A stretch of 64,000 bases of DNA from Phaeocystidibacter marisrubri (GCF_008933165.1 NZ_WBVQ01000001.1:434001-498000), one strand, 5' to 3'. Positions 17,859-25,737 are shown, counted from the first letter of the stretch. A program made the numbers and translations. The notes: generated from the sequence alone by a model not told the origin.

Positions 17859-18905
17859 GTGCGTCGATATCGCCTACATATTATAATCGCTTTACTCAGT
17901 GCCTTTGCAGGGACAGCCCAAGCACAGATCGTGGATACGATCTGTGCACTGGGTGGGCCCTCCAACCTAGCGGTACCGGCAACATCGGGCGCTACCTATC
18001 ATTGGTATGTGAGTGCGGGGACGATATTGAACGGACAGGGGACTTCGGATATCACCGTAGACTGGCCACGTCAACAGGGACTTTACGATACCTATGTAGT
18101 TGAAACTTCATCTGACGGTTGTGTAGGAGATACCATCAAAGGTCAGGTGTTCATCGCAGAACCTAACTCAACCTTTATTACGGGGCCAAGCTATGCTTGT
18201 AGAGGACAGTTTGTTGAACTTAATGCCATTGATTCTAAGAATACAGGTAAGTTCATTTGGAACAGTGGAGATTCAACCAATACCATTGGGTTTGTAGCAA
18301 AGCGCGATACCACCATTTTTAGGGTGGCTTTGAATGATGAATGTGAAAATGATACTGTGTTTCATCTAGTTCGTGTATTAGACGTTCCAGTGATTTCAGT
18401 AGATACCGATGCACAGTCCGATACTTTATCTGCAGGTTCCTTAGTGAATTTCCAATACATGGGAAATCAATCTGAAACCGTAGATTGGTATTTGAACTCC
18501 CTTTGGATGGGGTCAGGTTTGAGCATGGATATGACTTTTAGCCAAGTGGGTTGGAATGAATTACAAATTATCGCATCTTCAGGAATGTGTAGCGATACAT
18601 TGAATCACCGACTTTGGGTAGAAGATGAATTTAGAGTTCATGCTCCGACTGCATTTTCTCCAAATGGAGATGGCCTGAATGACATATGGAAGTTCGAAGG
18701 TTTGGGCTACCTGAAATATGAAGTGACGATTTATGATAGATGGGGAACCATTATCGCCCATTGGGATGATGAGAACCCTTCCGGATGGGATGGAACCTAT
18801 CAGGGAAATACCGTAGCACCTGGAGTGTATACGTTTAGAGCCAGCGCTTATACAACGTATAATCACAAGAAGGAGTTCGGTGGACCGATAACTGTGATCC
18901 GATGA
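17859..18905 (+). CDS. Secreted protein with gliding-motility-type (T9SS type B) C-terminal domain
   Basis: A 348-residue exported protein starting at GTG (17859); no ATG lies in a better place and the N-terminus RYRLHIIIALLSAFAGTAQA is a good signal peptide. The first module (VDTICALGG ... SDGCVGDTIKG) resembles the first module of the preceding gene. Further Ig-like modules follow. The last ~85 residues (AFSPNGDGLNDIWKF, YDRWGTIIAHWD, WDGTYQGNTVAPGVYTF, ending GGPITVIR) are the gliding-motility-associated CHU_C domain that directs T9SS secretion. Role unknown; likely surface or secreted. Confidence 0.85.
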   Translation: MRRYRLHIIIALLSAFAGTAQAQIVDTICALGGPSNLAVPATSGATYHWYVSAGTILNGQGTSDITVDWPRQQGLYDTYVVETSSDGCVGDTIKGQVFIAEPNSTFITGPSYACRGQFVELNAIDSKNTGKFIWNSGDSTNTIGFVAKRDTTIFRVALNDECENDTVFHLVRVLDVPVISVDTDAQSDTLSAGSLVNFQYMGNQSETVDWYLNSLWMGSGLSMDMTFSQVGWNELQIIASSGMCSDTLNHRLWVEDEFRVHAPTAFSPNGDGLNDIWKFEGLGYLKYEVTIYDRWGTIIAHWDDENPSGWDGTYQGNTVAPGVYTFRASAYTTYNHKKEFGGPITVIR

Positions 18906-18936
18906 CTTGAGACCTGATCGGATCTATTTAGGGGGA

Positions 18937-18972
18937 GAAAGCGGCTAACTTGGTTAGTCGCTTTCCGTTTTT
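18937..18972 (+). terminator. Rho-independent terminator after the type B T9SS protein
   Basis: GAAAGCGGCTAAC and GTTAGTCGCTTTC pair over 13 bp (one G-U) with a 3-nt loop, followed by CGTTTTT. Confidence 0.88.
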
Positions 18973-19047
18973 ATGCCCGTACCATTTGCATTCGTTTGTA
19001 TACGATTGTTTGCGTCTATTGACTCTTCTATTTGGGAGATTGAGTGC

Positions 19048-20235
19048 ATGTTAGAAGAGTATATTCAGTTCATCTGGTACACCGGACACTTCATTCAGAA
19101 GAGACTCCAATCTACTACAGGGGAGGATGTTATGGTTATTGATCAAGGGAAGTGGAACGATGCTAGTGGTCCAGATTTTTCCAATGCGGTGGTTCGCATC
19201 AATGGAACCACTTGGGTGGGGAATGTGGAAATGCACCTGCGCTCATCAGATTGGTCAAAACACGGTCACCAAACCGACTCGGCTTATTCCAATGTGATCC
19301 TTCACGTGGTATGTGAAGACGACGAGCCGCTTTATCGATCTGCATCGGAGCCTTATAGGGTTCCTACGGTAATTCTCAACTCTGAAGTCTTGTCGCTTTT
19401 TCAGTTTGAATATGAAAGATGGGTGAGTGTAAAAGGCCGAATACCCTGTGAAGACGTTTTACCTGAAACCCCAAAGCAGACGGTAGAGGAATGGTTGGAA
19501 ACCTTGGCAAAGAGGCGGTATCGTCGCAAGGAAGAGTTAGGACAGGAGATTTTGGAATCCAAGTTTGGCGATATCATGCTCGCCGAGATTGTTGTTAGCG
19601 CCGATGCCTTTGGTAAGCCACTCAATTCCGAACCGATGCGGCAATTGGCCAATCAGGTTCCATGGTACAAGGTGTTTCGGAAAGAATGGACATGGACAGA
19701 ATTTTCCAAATGGTTGTTGAGTATGAGCGGACTTGAACCTTTTGATGAGTTTCATTGGTTCAACTTGTGGGGAGTACAGCCATTGGATGGTTCGTGGTGG
19801 AAATATGGAAAAATGCGTCCCACTTCCTTTCCGAGAGTGAGGGTGGTGCAATGGGCGCGTTGGATTTATGTTCGATTCTATCTAAAGAAAGTACACCTAG
19901 TGGATATCGTGAATCGACCAGAGGAGGTTTGGGATGAAGAATACGGTGGTGTGGTTCCCGGTGTTCAAATTCGAAATACTTGGCTGATTAATATGTATCC
20001 CCTCGCCAAAGTAATAGGACAGCTCGGAGGATGGGAGGAAGATACTTTCAGTTGGAACGAATTGAAGCCTGATCAAAACAAAATCGTCGATCAATTCGTT
20101 GCGAAAGGCATAGTGGTAGTTACGGCAAATGATTCTCAAGCCATTATTGAATTGTCAGAAGCGTATTGTAGGTACAAAAAATGTGTAAATTGTGCGATAG
20201 GTAGATATCATCTCAAAAAGATAAAGTATGATTGA
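19048..20235 (+). CDS. DUF2851 family protein
   Basis: Bacteroidota-specific family of unknown function. The conserved N-terminal region is clear: EEYIQFIWYTGHF, GKWNDASGPDFSNAVV, WVGNVEMHLRSSDW, HGHQTDSAYSNVILHVV. The start at 19048 matches the family N-terminus and yields 395 residues; an upstream in-frame ATG at 18973 sits in the preceding terminator and is unlikely. The C-terminus has a cysteine cluster (AYCRYKKCVNCAIGRYHL) that could bind a metal. The last 8 nt overlap the PspC gene, implying one transcript. Confidence 0.85.
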   Translation: MLEEYIQFIWYTGHFIQKRLQSTTGEDVMVIDQGKWNDASGPDFSNAVVRINGTTWVGNVEMHLRSSDWSKHGHQTDSAYSNVILHVVCEDDEPLYRSASEPYRVPTVILNSEVLSLFQFEYERWVSVKGRIPCEDVLPETPKQTVEEWLETLAKRRYRRKEELGQEILESKFGDIMLAEIVVSADAFGKPLNSEPMRQLANQVPWYKVFRKEWTWTEFSKWLLSMSGLEPFDEFHWFNLWGVQPLDGSWWKYGKMRPTSFPRVRVVQWARWIYVRFYLKKVHLVDIVNRPEEVWDEEYGGVVPGVQIRNTWLINMYPLAKVIGQLGGWEEDTFSWNELKPDQNKIVDQFVAKGIVVVTANDSQAIIELSEAYCRYKKCVNCAIGRYHLKKIKYD

Positions 20236-20449
20236 AAGGTTGAAAGGAGAATTTGAGAGAAGAGGCTTCGAAGTTTGCCACCGAATGGGGGAACGCTTGG
20301 GAATACGACCCTCTAGGATTCGCATTTTCTTTATTTACACCTCCTTTATTACACTGGGATCTCCTCTGATTGTCTACTTAATCTTGGCTTTTATTTTACG
20401 ATTGAAAGATGAAGTCTCTCAAAAGCGTGCGTCCATCTTCGACCTATAA
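20228..20449 (+). CDS. Small PspC-domain membrane protein
   Basis: A 73-residue protein consisting of little more than a PspC domain: a short amphipathic N-terminus, then VCHRMGERLGIRPSRIRIFFIYTSF, and one to two membrane passes (ITLGSPLIVYLILAFIL). PspC proteins sense or respond to membrane stress in proteobacteria; here no PspA/B partners lie nearby, so that role is not shown. The ATG overlaps the end of the DUF2851 gene by 8 nt. Confidence 0.8.
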   Translation: MIERLKGEFERRGFEVCHRMGERLGIRPSRIRIFFIYTSFITLGSPLIVYLILAFILRLKDEVSQKRASIFDL

Positions 20450-20481
20450 TTTGGCTCGAGAGCATCGTATCACTAGTTTTG
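20450..20481 (+). promoter_or_regulatory. Bacteroidota-type promoter of the AgcS symporter gene
   Basis: TTTG at 20450-20453 and TAGTTTTG at 20474-20481 with exactly 20 nt between. Transcription would start near 20487, leaving a ~75-nt leader. It begins immediately after the PspC stop codon. Confidence 0.75.
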
Positions 20482-20563
20482 GGGACAATTGAAGGATTTA
20501 GTTATCTGATAATTGGATTATTGGATGATCAAAAAGCATCCCTTCCTACCGAAAATTTACTCT

Positions 20564-22375
20564 ATGAAGAAATTACTCACTATCCTCAGTGTGGCGATTG
20601 CAGGAGTGGCCTATGGTCAAACTCCTTTAAAGATTGATAATATTGAAATCCACAATTCCGAATCTGGAGAAATCAATGACGCACATGCTACTGTTCATGT
20701 TGCGGGAGGCGTAGCCCCTTACACGTATTATTGGTCAGATCAGAATACAAGCACAGAAGCCAAACAAGCATTTAAGTTAACAGAAGGAGTTGGTCATTCA
20801 ATTCGAGTAGTAGATGCAGAGGGAAATGAAGTTTCGCAAGAGTTCGAAATTCCCAGTGAGTCAATAGCCGAAAAATTTAATGGAGCCTTTACTCCCATTG
20901 TTGGAGGGGTAGGTTCTGTATTGTTGGGGGATCCATTTGCAGCCTTGGGCTTGTATGACAATGTCATTTATGACGATAACGGAGAACCAGCACGTCATGC
21001 CAACGGTGATATTCAAACCAAAAGCATCCCTTTTATTGTAGTTTGGTTGGTATTGGGTGCATTGTTTTTCACCCTGAGGATGAAGTTTATCAACGTAAGA
21101 GGGTTTAAGCATGCCATTCAATTGGCCAGAGGTAAATACGATGAGCCGAATGCGCCCGGTGAGGTTACGCATTTCCAAGCCTTGGCCACAGCTGTTTCTG
21201 CCACTGTTGGATTAGGGAACATTGCAGGGGTAGCGGTAGCCATTTCGGTAGGTGGTCCAGGTGCTACTTTTTGGATGATAGTCGCTGGTCTTCTAGGAAT
21301 GTCTTCCAAGTTCGTTGAATGTACTCTCGGTGTTAAGTACAGAACCATTAACGAAGACGGTTCTGTTTCTGGTGGTCCAATGCACTATCTGAGAAGAGGT
21401 TTAGAAGGAAAGAATCTTGGCGCGCTAGGAAAGGTGTTAGCAGGTATGTTTGCCATTCTAGCCATTGGAGCCTCTTTCGGCGGAGGGAATATGTTTCAAG
21501 CTAACCAGGCTTATGAGCAGTTGGCTGGACAGTTTCCAGAATTGGCGGGCAAGGGGTTTTACTTCGGAATTATCCTTGCAATCCTTGTCGGCATCGTAAT
21601 TATTGGAGGTATTAAGAGTATTGCCCGAGTTACTGAGAAGATCGTTCCTTTGATGGCGGTCATCTATATCATCGCAGCTTTAGTGGTTGTGTTCTCTCAC
21701 ATCGATCATCTTGGAGCAGCATTTGGTGCTATCATCGATGGAGCTTTTGATGCAGATGCACTCAAAGGTGGTTTCATCGGGGTATTGATCCAAGGGTTTA
21801 GACGTGCGGCTTTCTCTAACGAAGCGGGTGTTGGATCTGCGGCTATTGCACACTCAGCTGCAAAGACCAAACATCCAGTGGCGGAAGGTTTTGTTGCGTT
21901 GCTAGAGCCATTTATCGACACGGTTGTAGTGTGTACACTAACAGCATTGGTACTCATCTTCACAGATATGCACATGGTACAAGGAATTGGAGGAGCTCAG
22001 TTGACTTCAGATGCGTTTGCGACTGTGATTGATTGGTTCCCGTTTGTACTTGTAATTGCCATTTTCCTATTTGCCTTCTCTACTATGATCTCGTGGTCGT
22101 ACTACGGATTGAAAGCATGGACCTTCATCTTTGGAGAGACCAAGAAAATGGAGATCACCTACAAACTTCTTTTCCTTGTTTTTGTAGTGATTGGTTCTAC
22201 TGTTGGACTTGGAGCTGTAATTGATTTCTCGGATATGATGAACTTGGCTATGGCATTCCCGAATATTACAGGCTTGTTGATTATGTCGGGTGAAGTGAAG
22301 AACGACCTCGCTCAGTATATCAAGGATTTGAAAGCGGGCAAACTGTTTAGAACCCCTGATAAAGTAAAAGCGTAA
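20564..22375 (+). CDS. Sodium:alanine/glycine symporter (AgcS) with an exported N-terminal domain
   Basis: Inner-membrane Na+-coupled amino-acid importer of 603 residues. The AgcS core begins near residue 150 and shows the signature [39 protein letters not shown], and [24 protein letters not shown]. Unusually, residues 1-18 ([18 protein letters not shown]) are a signal peptide and ~20-100 form a beta-rich module ([17 protein letters not shown] ... [17 protein letters not shown]) that looks like a SprB/PKD-type repeat and would face the periplasm. The start at 20564 is chosen because of this signal peptide; the ATG at 20513 adds a polar leader. Substrate (alanine, glycine or other) cannot be told. 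Confidence 0.92.
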   Translation: MKKLLTILSVAIAGVAYGQTPLKIDNIEIHNSESGEINDAHATVHVAGGVAPYTYYWSDQNTSTEAKQAFKLTEGVGHSIRVVDAEGNEVSQEFEIPSESIAEKFNGAFTPIVGGVGSVLLGDPFAALGLYDNVIYDDNGEPARHANGDIQTKSIPFIVVWLVLGALFFTLRMKFINVRGFKHAIQLARGKYDEPNAPGEVTHFQALATAVSATVGLGNIAGVAVAISVGGPGATFWMIVAGLLGMSSKFVECTLGVKYRTINEDGSVSGGPMHYLRRGLEGKNLGALGKVLAGMFAILAIGASFGGGNMFQANQAYEQLAGQFPELAGKGFYFGIILAILVGIVIIGGIKSIARVTEKIVPLMAVIYIIAALVVVFSHIDHLGAAFGAIIDGAFDADALKGGFIGVLIQGFRRAAFSNEAGVGSAAIAHSAAKTKHPVAEGFVALLEPFIDTVVVCTLTALVLIFTDMHMVQGIGGAQLTSDAFATVIDWFPFVLVIAIFLFAFSTMISWSYYGLKAWTFIFGETKKMEITYKLLFLVFVVIGSTVGLGAVIDFSDMMNLAMAFPNITGLLIMSGEVKNDLAQYIKDLKAGKLFRTPDKVKA

Positions 22376-22429
22376 TTTGATAAGAACCGTTTGCAGTCGA
22401 TTGTAAACGTCTACTTAACGGCTTGATAC

Positions 22430-22470
22430 AAAGCGTCACATCACCTTAGCGGTATGTGGCGCTTTTTTTT
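22430..22470 (+). terminator. Rho-independent terminator after agcS
   Basis: AAAGCGTCACAT (22430-22441) and ATGTGGCGCTTT (22454-22465) pair over 12 bp (one G-U) with a 12-nt loop, followed by T to 22470. The right arm contains the start codon of the next gene. Confidence 0.88.
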
Positions 22471-23509
22471 ATACTTCCATATCAAGAAATCAGAACGCAA
22501 GAGGTTAATCTTTGCCTTTGGCTTTCCTATTTTATTTTGGCTGGGATATTATTGGTTTTCGGTGCATCGAACTTCAGATCTTGAAACGGTTGATTATCAA
22601 AGCGTGCTAGACTCCATTTTGAAAGTGAAGCATGTGAGAGAATTAGCGCTTTTAGATTCACTGAAGGACATTCAACCTTTCTATTCAGATACCACTTCAC
22701 TTCGGGCTTGGAGAAAACTGGGGATGTCCGCACAAGATTCCACGCGCTTGTCGAGGTATTTTGCAGCAGGTGGAGCAATACGGCAGTCATCAGATTTACA
22801 GAGATTGAGGGTGGGTGATAGTGTGTGGCAAGTGATAATAAGTTCTCGAATGATGAAAGTGGAGAAAACCCATTATCAGGAAATGAGTCGGGAGAGTCCG
22901 TTTGCTTCACACCCTACATTTCCGATAGCTGTCAATCATGTCACCGATAGTTTGCTGGAAAGAACCGGTTTGTCTCCTTGGGCAAAAGAGAGATGGATGA
23001 GGATAGTGTCGTCAGGAAGAGAAATATCTACATCATCGGAATTTGTGGCATGGATACGGCCCGACTCGCTTTGGTTCGATCAATGGAAGGGGCAGCTTCA
23101 GTTTGAAAAGTCTACCACTGTAGTTATCATTCGGGTAAATCAACTTGACAGCACACGAATGGTTCATGCGCAAATCGCATCTCCTTGGGAAGTGATGAAG
23201 TGGAAGCGATATGGTCAACGCTTGGGAGGGTATGTGAAGTTAGAGCAATTGTATGAAGCAGGATTGGACAGTTCCACGGTTCATAGTCTTTCCTCCTTTC
23301 AATTGGAATTAGAGGAGGTAGAGAAGAGAGATTTGAACGTTGAAGAAATAAAGGACTTGGCACGACATCCCTATATCGGTTGGGATAGGGCTAGGTCAGT
23401 GGAGTATTATAGGACACGTGTTCGTCCCATTCAAAGCGTGGTAGATTTGAAGGGGCTAGAAGGGTGGACAGATCGAGACATTGGCAGGGTCTCTCAATAT
23501 TTCAAATAA
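22454..23509 (+). CDS. Membrane-anchored helix-hairpin-helix protein
   Basis: The 351-residue protein starts MWRFFLYFHIKKSERKR and then has one membrane segment (LIFAFGFPILFWLGYYWF), followed by a soluble part with several helix-hairpin-helix-like units, best seen at the C-terminus (HPYIGWDRARSVEYYRTRV ... DLKGLEGWTDRDIGRVSQYF) as in ComEA-type proteins. HhH units bind DNA without sequence specificity; a role in DNA uptake or envelope-associated DNA handling is possible but unproven. The start codon lies inside the terminator hairpin of agcS; no later start keeps the membrane segment, so the position is probably right and the expression layout unusual. Confidence 0.8.
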   Translation: MWRFFLYFHIKKSERKRLIFAFGFPILFWLGYYWFSVHRTSDLETVDYQSVLDSILKVKHVRELALLDSLKDIQPFYSDTTSLRAWRKLGMSAQDSTRLSRYFAAGGAIRQSSDLQRLRVGDSVWQVIISSRMMKVEKTHYQEMSRESPFASHPTFPIAVNHVTDSLLERTGLSPWAKERWMRIVSSGREISTSSEFVAWIRPDSLWFDQWKGQLQFEKSTTVVIIRVNQLDSTRMVHAQIASPWEVMKWKRYGQRLGGYVKLEQLYEAGLDSSTVHSLSSFQLELEEVEKRDLNVEEIKDLARHPYIGWDRARSVEYYRTRVRPIQSVVDLKGLEGWTDRDIGRVSQYFK

Positions 23510-23512
23510 ACA

Positions 23513-23543
23513 TTGCCAGTTTAGATAATTACATCTACTTTTG
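23513..23543 (+). promoter_or_regulatory. Promoter of rpsU
   Basis: TTG at 23513-23515 and TACTTTTG at 23536-23543 with 20 nt between. It starts 4 nt after the stop of the HhH gene. Confidence 0.75.
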
Positions 23544-23556
23544 TCGCCCTAAAGAG

Positions 23557-23564
23557 AGGAGGTG
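23557..23564 (+). promoter_or_regulatory. Strong Shine-Dalgarno sequence of rpsU
   Basis: AGGAGGTG lies 8 nt before the rpsU ATG and pairs fully with CACCTCCT at the 3' end of the 16S gene in this window (40980-40987). Other genes here lack such a site. Published work on Flavobacterium johnsoniae shows the 16S tail is masked by bS21/bS18/bS6 and that rpsU keeps an SD as an autoregulatory device. Confidence 0.85.
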
Positions 23565-23572
23565 TCACGCAC

Positions 23573-23767
23573 ATGTTAGTAGTACAAGTAAAAGAAGGAG
23601 AGAGCATTGATCGCGCGTTAAAGCGTTACAAGCGTAAATTTGACCGCACAGGTACCATGCGTCAGCTCCGCGGCCGTCAGCAATTCACCAAGCCATCCGT
23701 AGCACGTCGCGCTCAGATGATTAAAGCGGCTTACGTACAACAGTTACGTACAAACGACGAAGAATAA
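23573..23767 (+). CDS. rpsU: 30S ribosomal protein bS21
   Basis: Small basic ribosomal protein (64 residues) beside the 16S 3' end. VQVKEGESIDRALKRYKRKFDRTG is the family signature, followed by a basic, Arg-rich tail. It is the only gene in this window with a full SD, which fits translational feedback: free bS21 binds the ribosome, hides the anti-SD and lowers use of its own SD. It has its own promoter and terminator; the gene order rpsU-xer-hpf is common in Bacteroidota. Confidence 0.95.
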   Translation: MLVVQVKEGESIDRALKRYKRKFDRTGTMRQLRGRQQFTKPSVARRAQMIKAAYVQQLRTNDEE

Positions 23768-23789
23768 TATTCTCCGTCTCACTATATAG

Positions 23790-23828
23790 AAGGTCGTCCT
23801 AATGCTTAAATTAGGACGACCTTTTTAT
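23790..23828 (+). terminator. Rho-independent terminator between rpsU and the Xer recombinase gene
   Basis: AAGGTCGTCCTAAT and ATTAGGACGACCTT form a 14-bp perfect stem with a 6-nt loop, then TTTATTT. It ends two nt before the next start codon, so readthrough transcripts would have that gene's start pressed against the hairpin. Confidence 0.92.
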
Positions 23829-23830
23829 TT

Positions 23831-24715
23831 ATGAGTCCATCCACACGTGCATTTATAGAATACTTAGAAGTAGAGAAGCGATCTTCTTCTCATACACTCA
23901 CGGCCTATTCAAATGATTTAGAACAGTTTGAAGCCTGGTGTCGGTTTCAGTATGATCTAGACGACATTGCTCAGTCGAAAACCTCCATGATACGAGATTG
24001 GATGATGGACATGAGTGAAGAGGGGATGGAAGCCAAGTCCATCAATCGTAAACTTTCCAGTTTGCGTTCCTTTTACAAATTTCTCTTGCGGATTTCAGAG
24101 ATAGAGAAATCTCCGATGCAACCCATCAAGAGCATGAAAGTTCCCAAGCGAATTGTTCGTGCGGTACCTGAGAACGACATGGAGAAAATTCTTGACCCCA
24201 CCATATATGAAGAAGAGGAGGATGGCGTTAGGGATAGACTGATGATGCTCACCTTTTATATGACCGGCATGCGTAGATCCGAATTAATTGGATTGAAATG
24301 GGGGGATATTGATTGGGGCAGGAAAGTCATCAAGGTTATTGGAAAGCGGAACAAAGAGAGGTATATCCCTGTGAATGATAATTGGTTGCATAGTATGGAG
24401 GTATATCGTCAAAATGACAGCGGCGAAAATTCCTATATATTCCAGTCAAATCGCGGCAAAATGCTCGATCCAAAGTTTGTTTATAATCGGGTAGTGCACT
24501 ATATTAGTAAGGTAAGCTCAGTAGAAAAAAAGAGCCCACATGTATTACGGCACACATTTGCCACACATCTCTTAAACATGGGCGCAGACCTGCAAACAAT
24601 TAAAGAATTATTAGGCCACAGCAGTTTAGCCGCTACGCAGGTGTATACCCACAGTTCCATAGATCAAATTAAATCAGTGTATAACGATTCTCACCCACGG
24701 GATAGGGAATCTTAA
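23831..24715 (+). CDS. Tyrosine recombinase (XerC/XerD-like)
   Basis: The 294-residue protein has the SAM-like N-terminal domain (FIEYLEVEKRSSSHTLTAYSNDLEQF) and the full catalytic set of tyrosine recombinases: Arg148 (TGMRRSE), Lys172, His237/Arg240 (HVLRHTFATH), His263 (GHSSLAATQ) and nucleophile Tyr272 (VYTHSS). Length and context (behind rpsU, before hpf) fit a housekeeping Xer recombinase that resolves chromosome dimers at dif, not a phage integrase. Whether it is the XerC or XerD member cannot be decided here, and no dif-like site was found in the window. Confidence 0.92.
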   Translation: MSPSTRAFIEYLEVEKRSSSHTLTAYSNDLEQFEAWCRFQYDLDDIAQSKTSMIRDWMMDMSEEGMEAKSINRKLSSLRSFYKFLLRISEIEKSPMQPIKSMKVPKRIVRAVPENDMEKILDPTIYEEEEDGVRDRLMMLTFYMTGMRRSELIGLKWGDIDWGRKVIKVIGKRNKERYIPVNDNWLHSMEVYRQNDSGENSYIFQSNRGKMLDPKFVYNRVVHYISKVSSVEKKSPHVLRHTFATHLLNMGADLQTIKELLGHSSLAATQVYTHSSIDQIKSVYNDSHPRDRES

Positions 24716-24727
24716 AAAGCGACGCAC

Positions 24728-25027
24728 ATGAAAGTTCAAGTTCAATCTGTCAACTTCAAGGTGGATCAAAAATTGGTAGACTTCATTCAGCAACGAATGG
24801 ACAAGTTGGATCAATTTTACGATCGCATTATAGATGGAGAAGTATTTCTAAAAGTGGATAACAATCACACGCGTGAGAACAAGATTGTTGAAGTACGTGT
24901 GAACGTGCCGGGTAACGACCTGATGGTCAAGAAGGAATGCACTTCATTTGAAGAAGCTACAGACCTAGCTGCAGATGCATTAAGGCGACAATTGGACAAG
25001 CACAAAGCCAAGCTCAGAGGCGTCTAA
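24728..25027 (+). CDS. hpf: Ribosome hibernation promoting factor, short form
   Basis: Binds the 30S decoding region and silences ribosomes in slow growth. VQSVNFKVDQKLVDFIQQRMDKLDQFY, then EVRVNVPGNDLMVKKE and a basic C-terminal helix (LRRQLDKHKAKLRG), match the beta-alpha-beta fold of HPF/RaiA. At 99 residues it lacks the C-terminal dimerisation domain of long HPF. It lies 12 nt after the recombinase gene, so the two are probably co-transcribed, and ends before a strong terminator. Confidence 0.92.
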   Translation: MKVQVQSVNFKVDQKLVDFIQQRMDKLDQFYDRIIDGEVFLKVDNNHTRENKIVEVRVNVPGNDLMVKKECTSFEEATDLAADALRRQLDKHKAKLRGV

Positions 25028-25043
25028 GGCCTATCAACACTAC

Positions 25044-25072
25044 AATCCCCCATTTTTTGGGGGATTTTTTTT
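25044..25072 (+). terminator. Rho-independent terminator after hpf
   Basis: AATCCCCCA and TGGGGGATT pair over nine bases with a T-rich loop, followed by a run of T to 25072. Confidence 0.9.
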
Positions 25073-25080
25073 GCAACTAT

Positions 25081-25110
25081 TTTGAGGGAACAAACAAAAG
25101 TGTATTTTTG
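25081..25110 (+). promoter_or_regulatory. Promoter 1 of the tRNA-tuf transcript
   Basis: TTTG at 25081-25084 and TATTTTTG at 25103-25110 with 18 nt between, followed by CCCCCGC. It sits right behind the hpf terminator. Confidence 0.65.
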
Positions 25111-25188
25111 CCCCCGCTTCGGGAATGATGCGGTGTTCTTTTAAAGAGTGATCAAGTTAGATTCGAAGAAAAAAATATCGGACTACAC

Positions 25189-25218
25189 TTGTACGAATAG
25201 GAATCTTTCATACATTTG
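25189..25218 (+). promoter_or_regulatory. Promoter 2 of the tRNA-tuf transcript
   Basis: TTG at 25189-25191 and TACATTTG at 25211-25218 (19 nt between), followed by CAGTCCC as in the rRNA promoters. The predicted start lies about 70 nt before the first tRNA. Confidence 0.78.
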
Positions 25219-25293
25219 CAGTCCCTTAGAAAAAGCCGAAAGAAATGACGGCGTGTTCTTAGGAATAATGCGGCATTACGCCGAAAACGACAA

Positions 25294-25366
25294 GCCTGTA
25301 TAGCTCAGTTGGTAGAGCAGCTGATTTGTAATCAGCCGGTCGGCGGTTCGAGTCCGTCTACAGGCT
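25294..25366 (+). tRNA. tRNA-Thr (anticodon TGT)
   Basis: GCCTGTA pairs with TACAGGC; anticodon stem GCTGA/TCAGC encloses loop TTTGTAA with anticodon TGT; the T-loop TTCGAGT is standard. CCA is not encoded. First of four tRNAs before tuf. Confidence 0.96.
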
Positions 25367-25415
25367 CAAATTTTCCGGGAAACTGGAAAGTTCTTTATGT
25401 ATTGAATTTTGGAAT

Positions 25416-25496
25416 GGGGAGATACTCAAGCGGCCAACGAGGACGGACTGTAAATCCGTTGGGAAACCTTCGCAGGTTCGAATCCTGCTCTCCCCA
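25416..25496 (+). tRNA. tRNA-Tyr (anticodon GTA)
   Basis: GGGGAGA acceptor arm pairs with TCTCCCC; anticodon stem ACGGA/TCCGT with loop CTGTAAA gives GTA. The 81-nt length includes the long variable arm expected for bacterial tRNA-Tyr. Confidence 0.96.
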
Positions 25497-25565
25497 CAAG
25501 GCATTGAGGTTTGATTAAGCGCTCGGGAACGGGTATGTTTGGTTGAACCTTACTGTGTTGGTTAT

Positions 25566-25638
25566 GCGGAAGTAGCTCAGTTGGTAGAGCATCAGCCTTC
25601 CAAGCTGAGGGCCGCGGGTTCGAATCCCGTCTTCCGCT
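25566..25638 (+). tRNA. tRNA-Gly (anticodon TCC)
   Basis: GCGGAAG pairs with CTTCCGC; anticodon stem TCAGC/GCTGA with loop CTTCCAA gives TCC. CCA is not encoded. Confidence 0.96.
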
Positions 25639-25665
25639 CTGGGCTTCCCTGGGGGCGCCGGGTAA

Positions 25666-25737
25666 GCCGATGTAGCTCAGGGGTAGAGCGTTTCCTTGGT
25701 AAGGAAAAGGTCAGGGGTTCAATTCCCCTCATTGGCT
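25666..25737 (+). tRNA. tRNA-Thr (anticodon GGT)
   Basis: GCCGATG pairs with CATTGGC (one G-U); anticodon stem TTTCC/GGAAA with loop TTGGTAA gives GGT. It lies 53 nt before tuf, and a second threonine tRNA (TGT) opens the same cluster. Confidence 0.96.

Noticed and set aside
17783-18103. 106-codon ORF bridging the two secreted-protein genes
   Set aside because: Out of frame with both; the downstream gene has its own signal peptide, and the overlap is incidental.
17161-18905. Idea that the two secreted-protein genes are one gene broken by a frameshift
   Set aside because: The second has a full signal peptide and a first module duplicating the first gene's module, so two separate proteins are more likely; kept as a point to check.
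23831-24715. Phage integrase at a tRNA attachment site
   Set aside because: The gene sits in a standard rpsU-xer-hpf context, about 580 bp from the tRNAs, and no duplicated tRNA end is seen.
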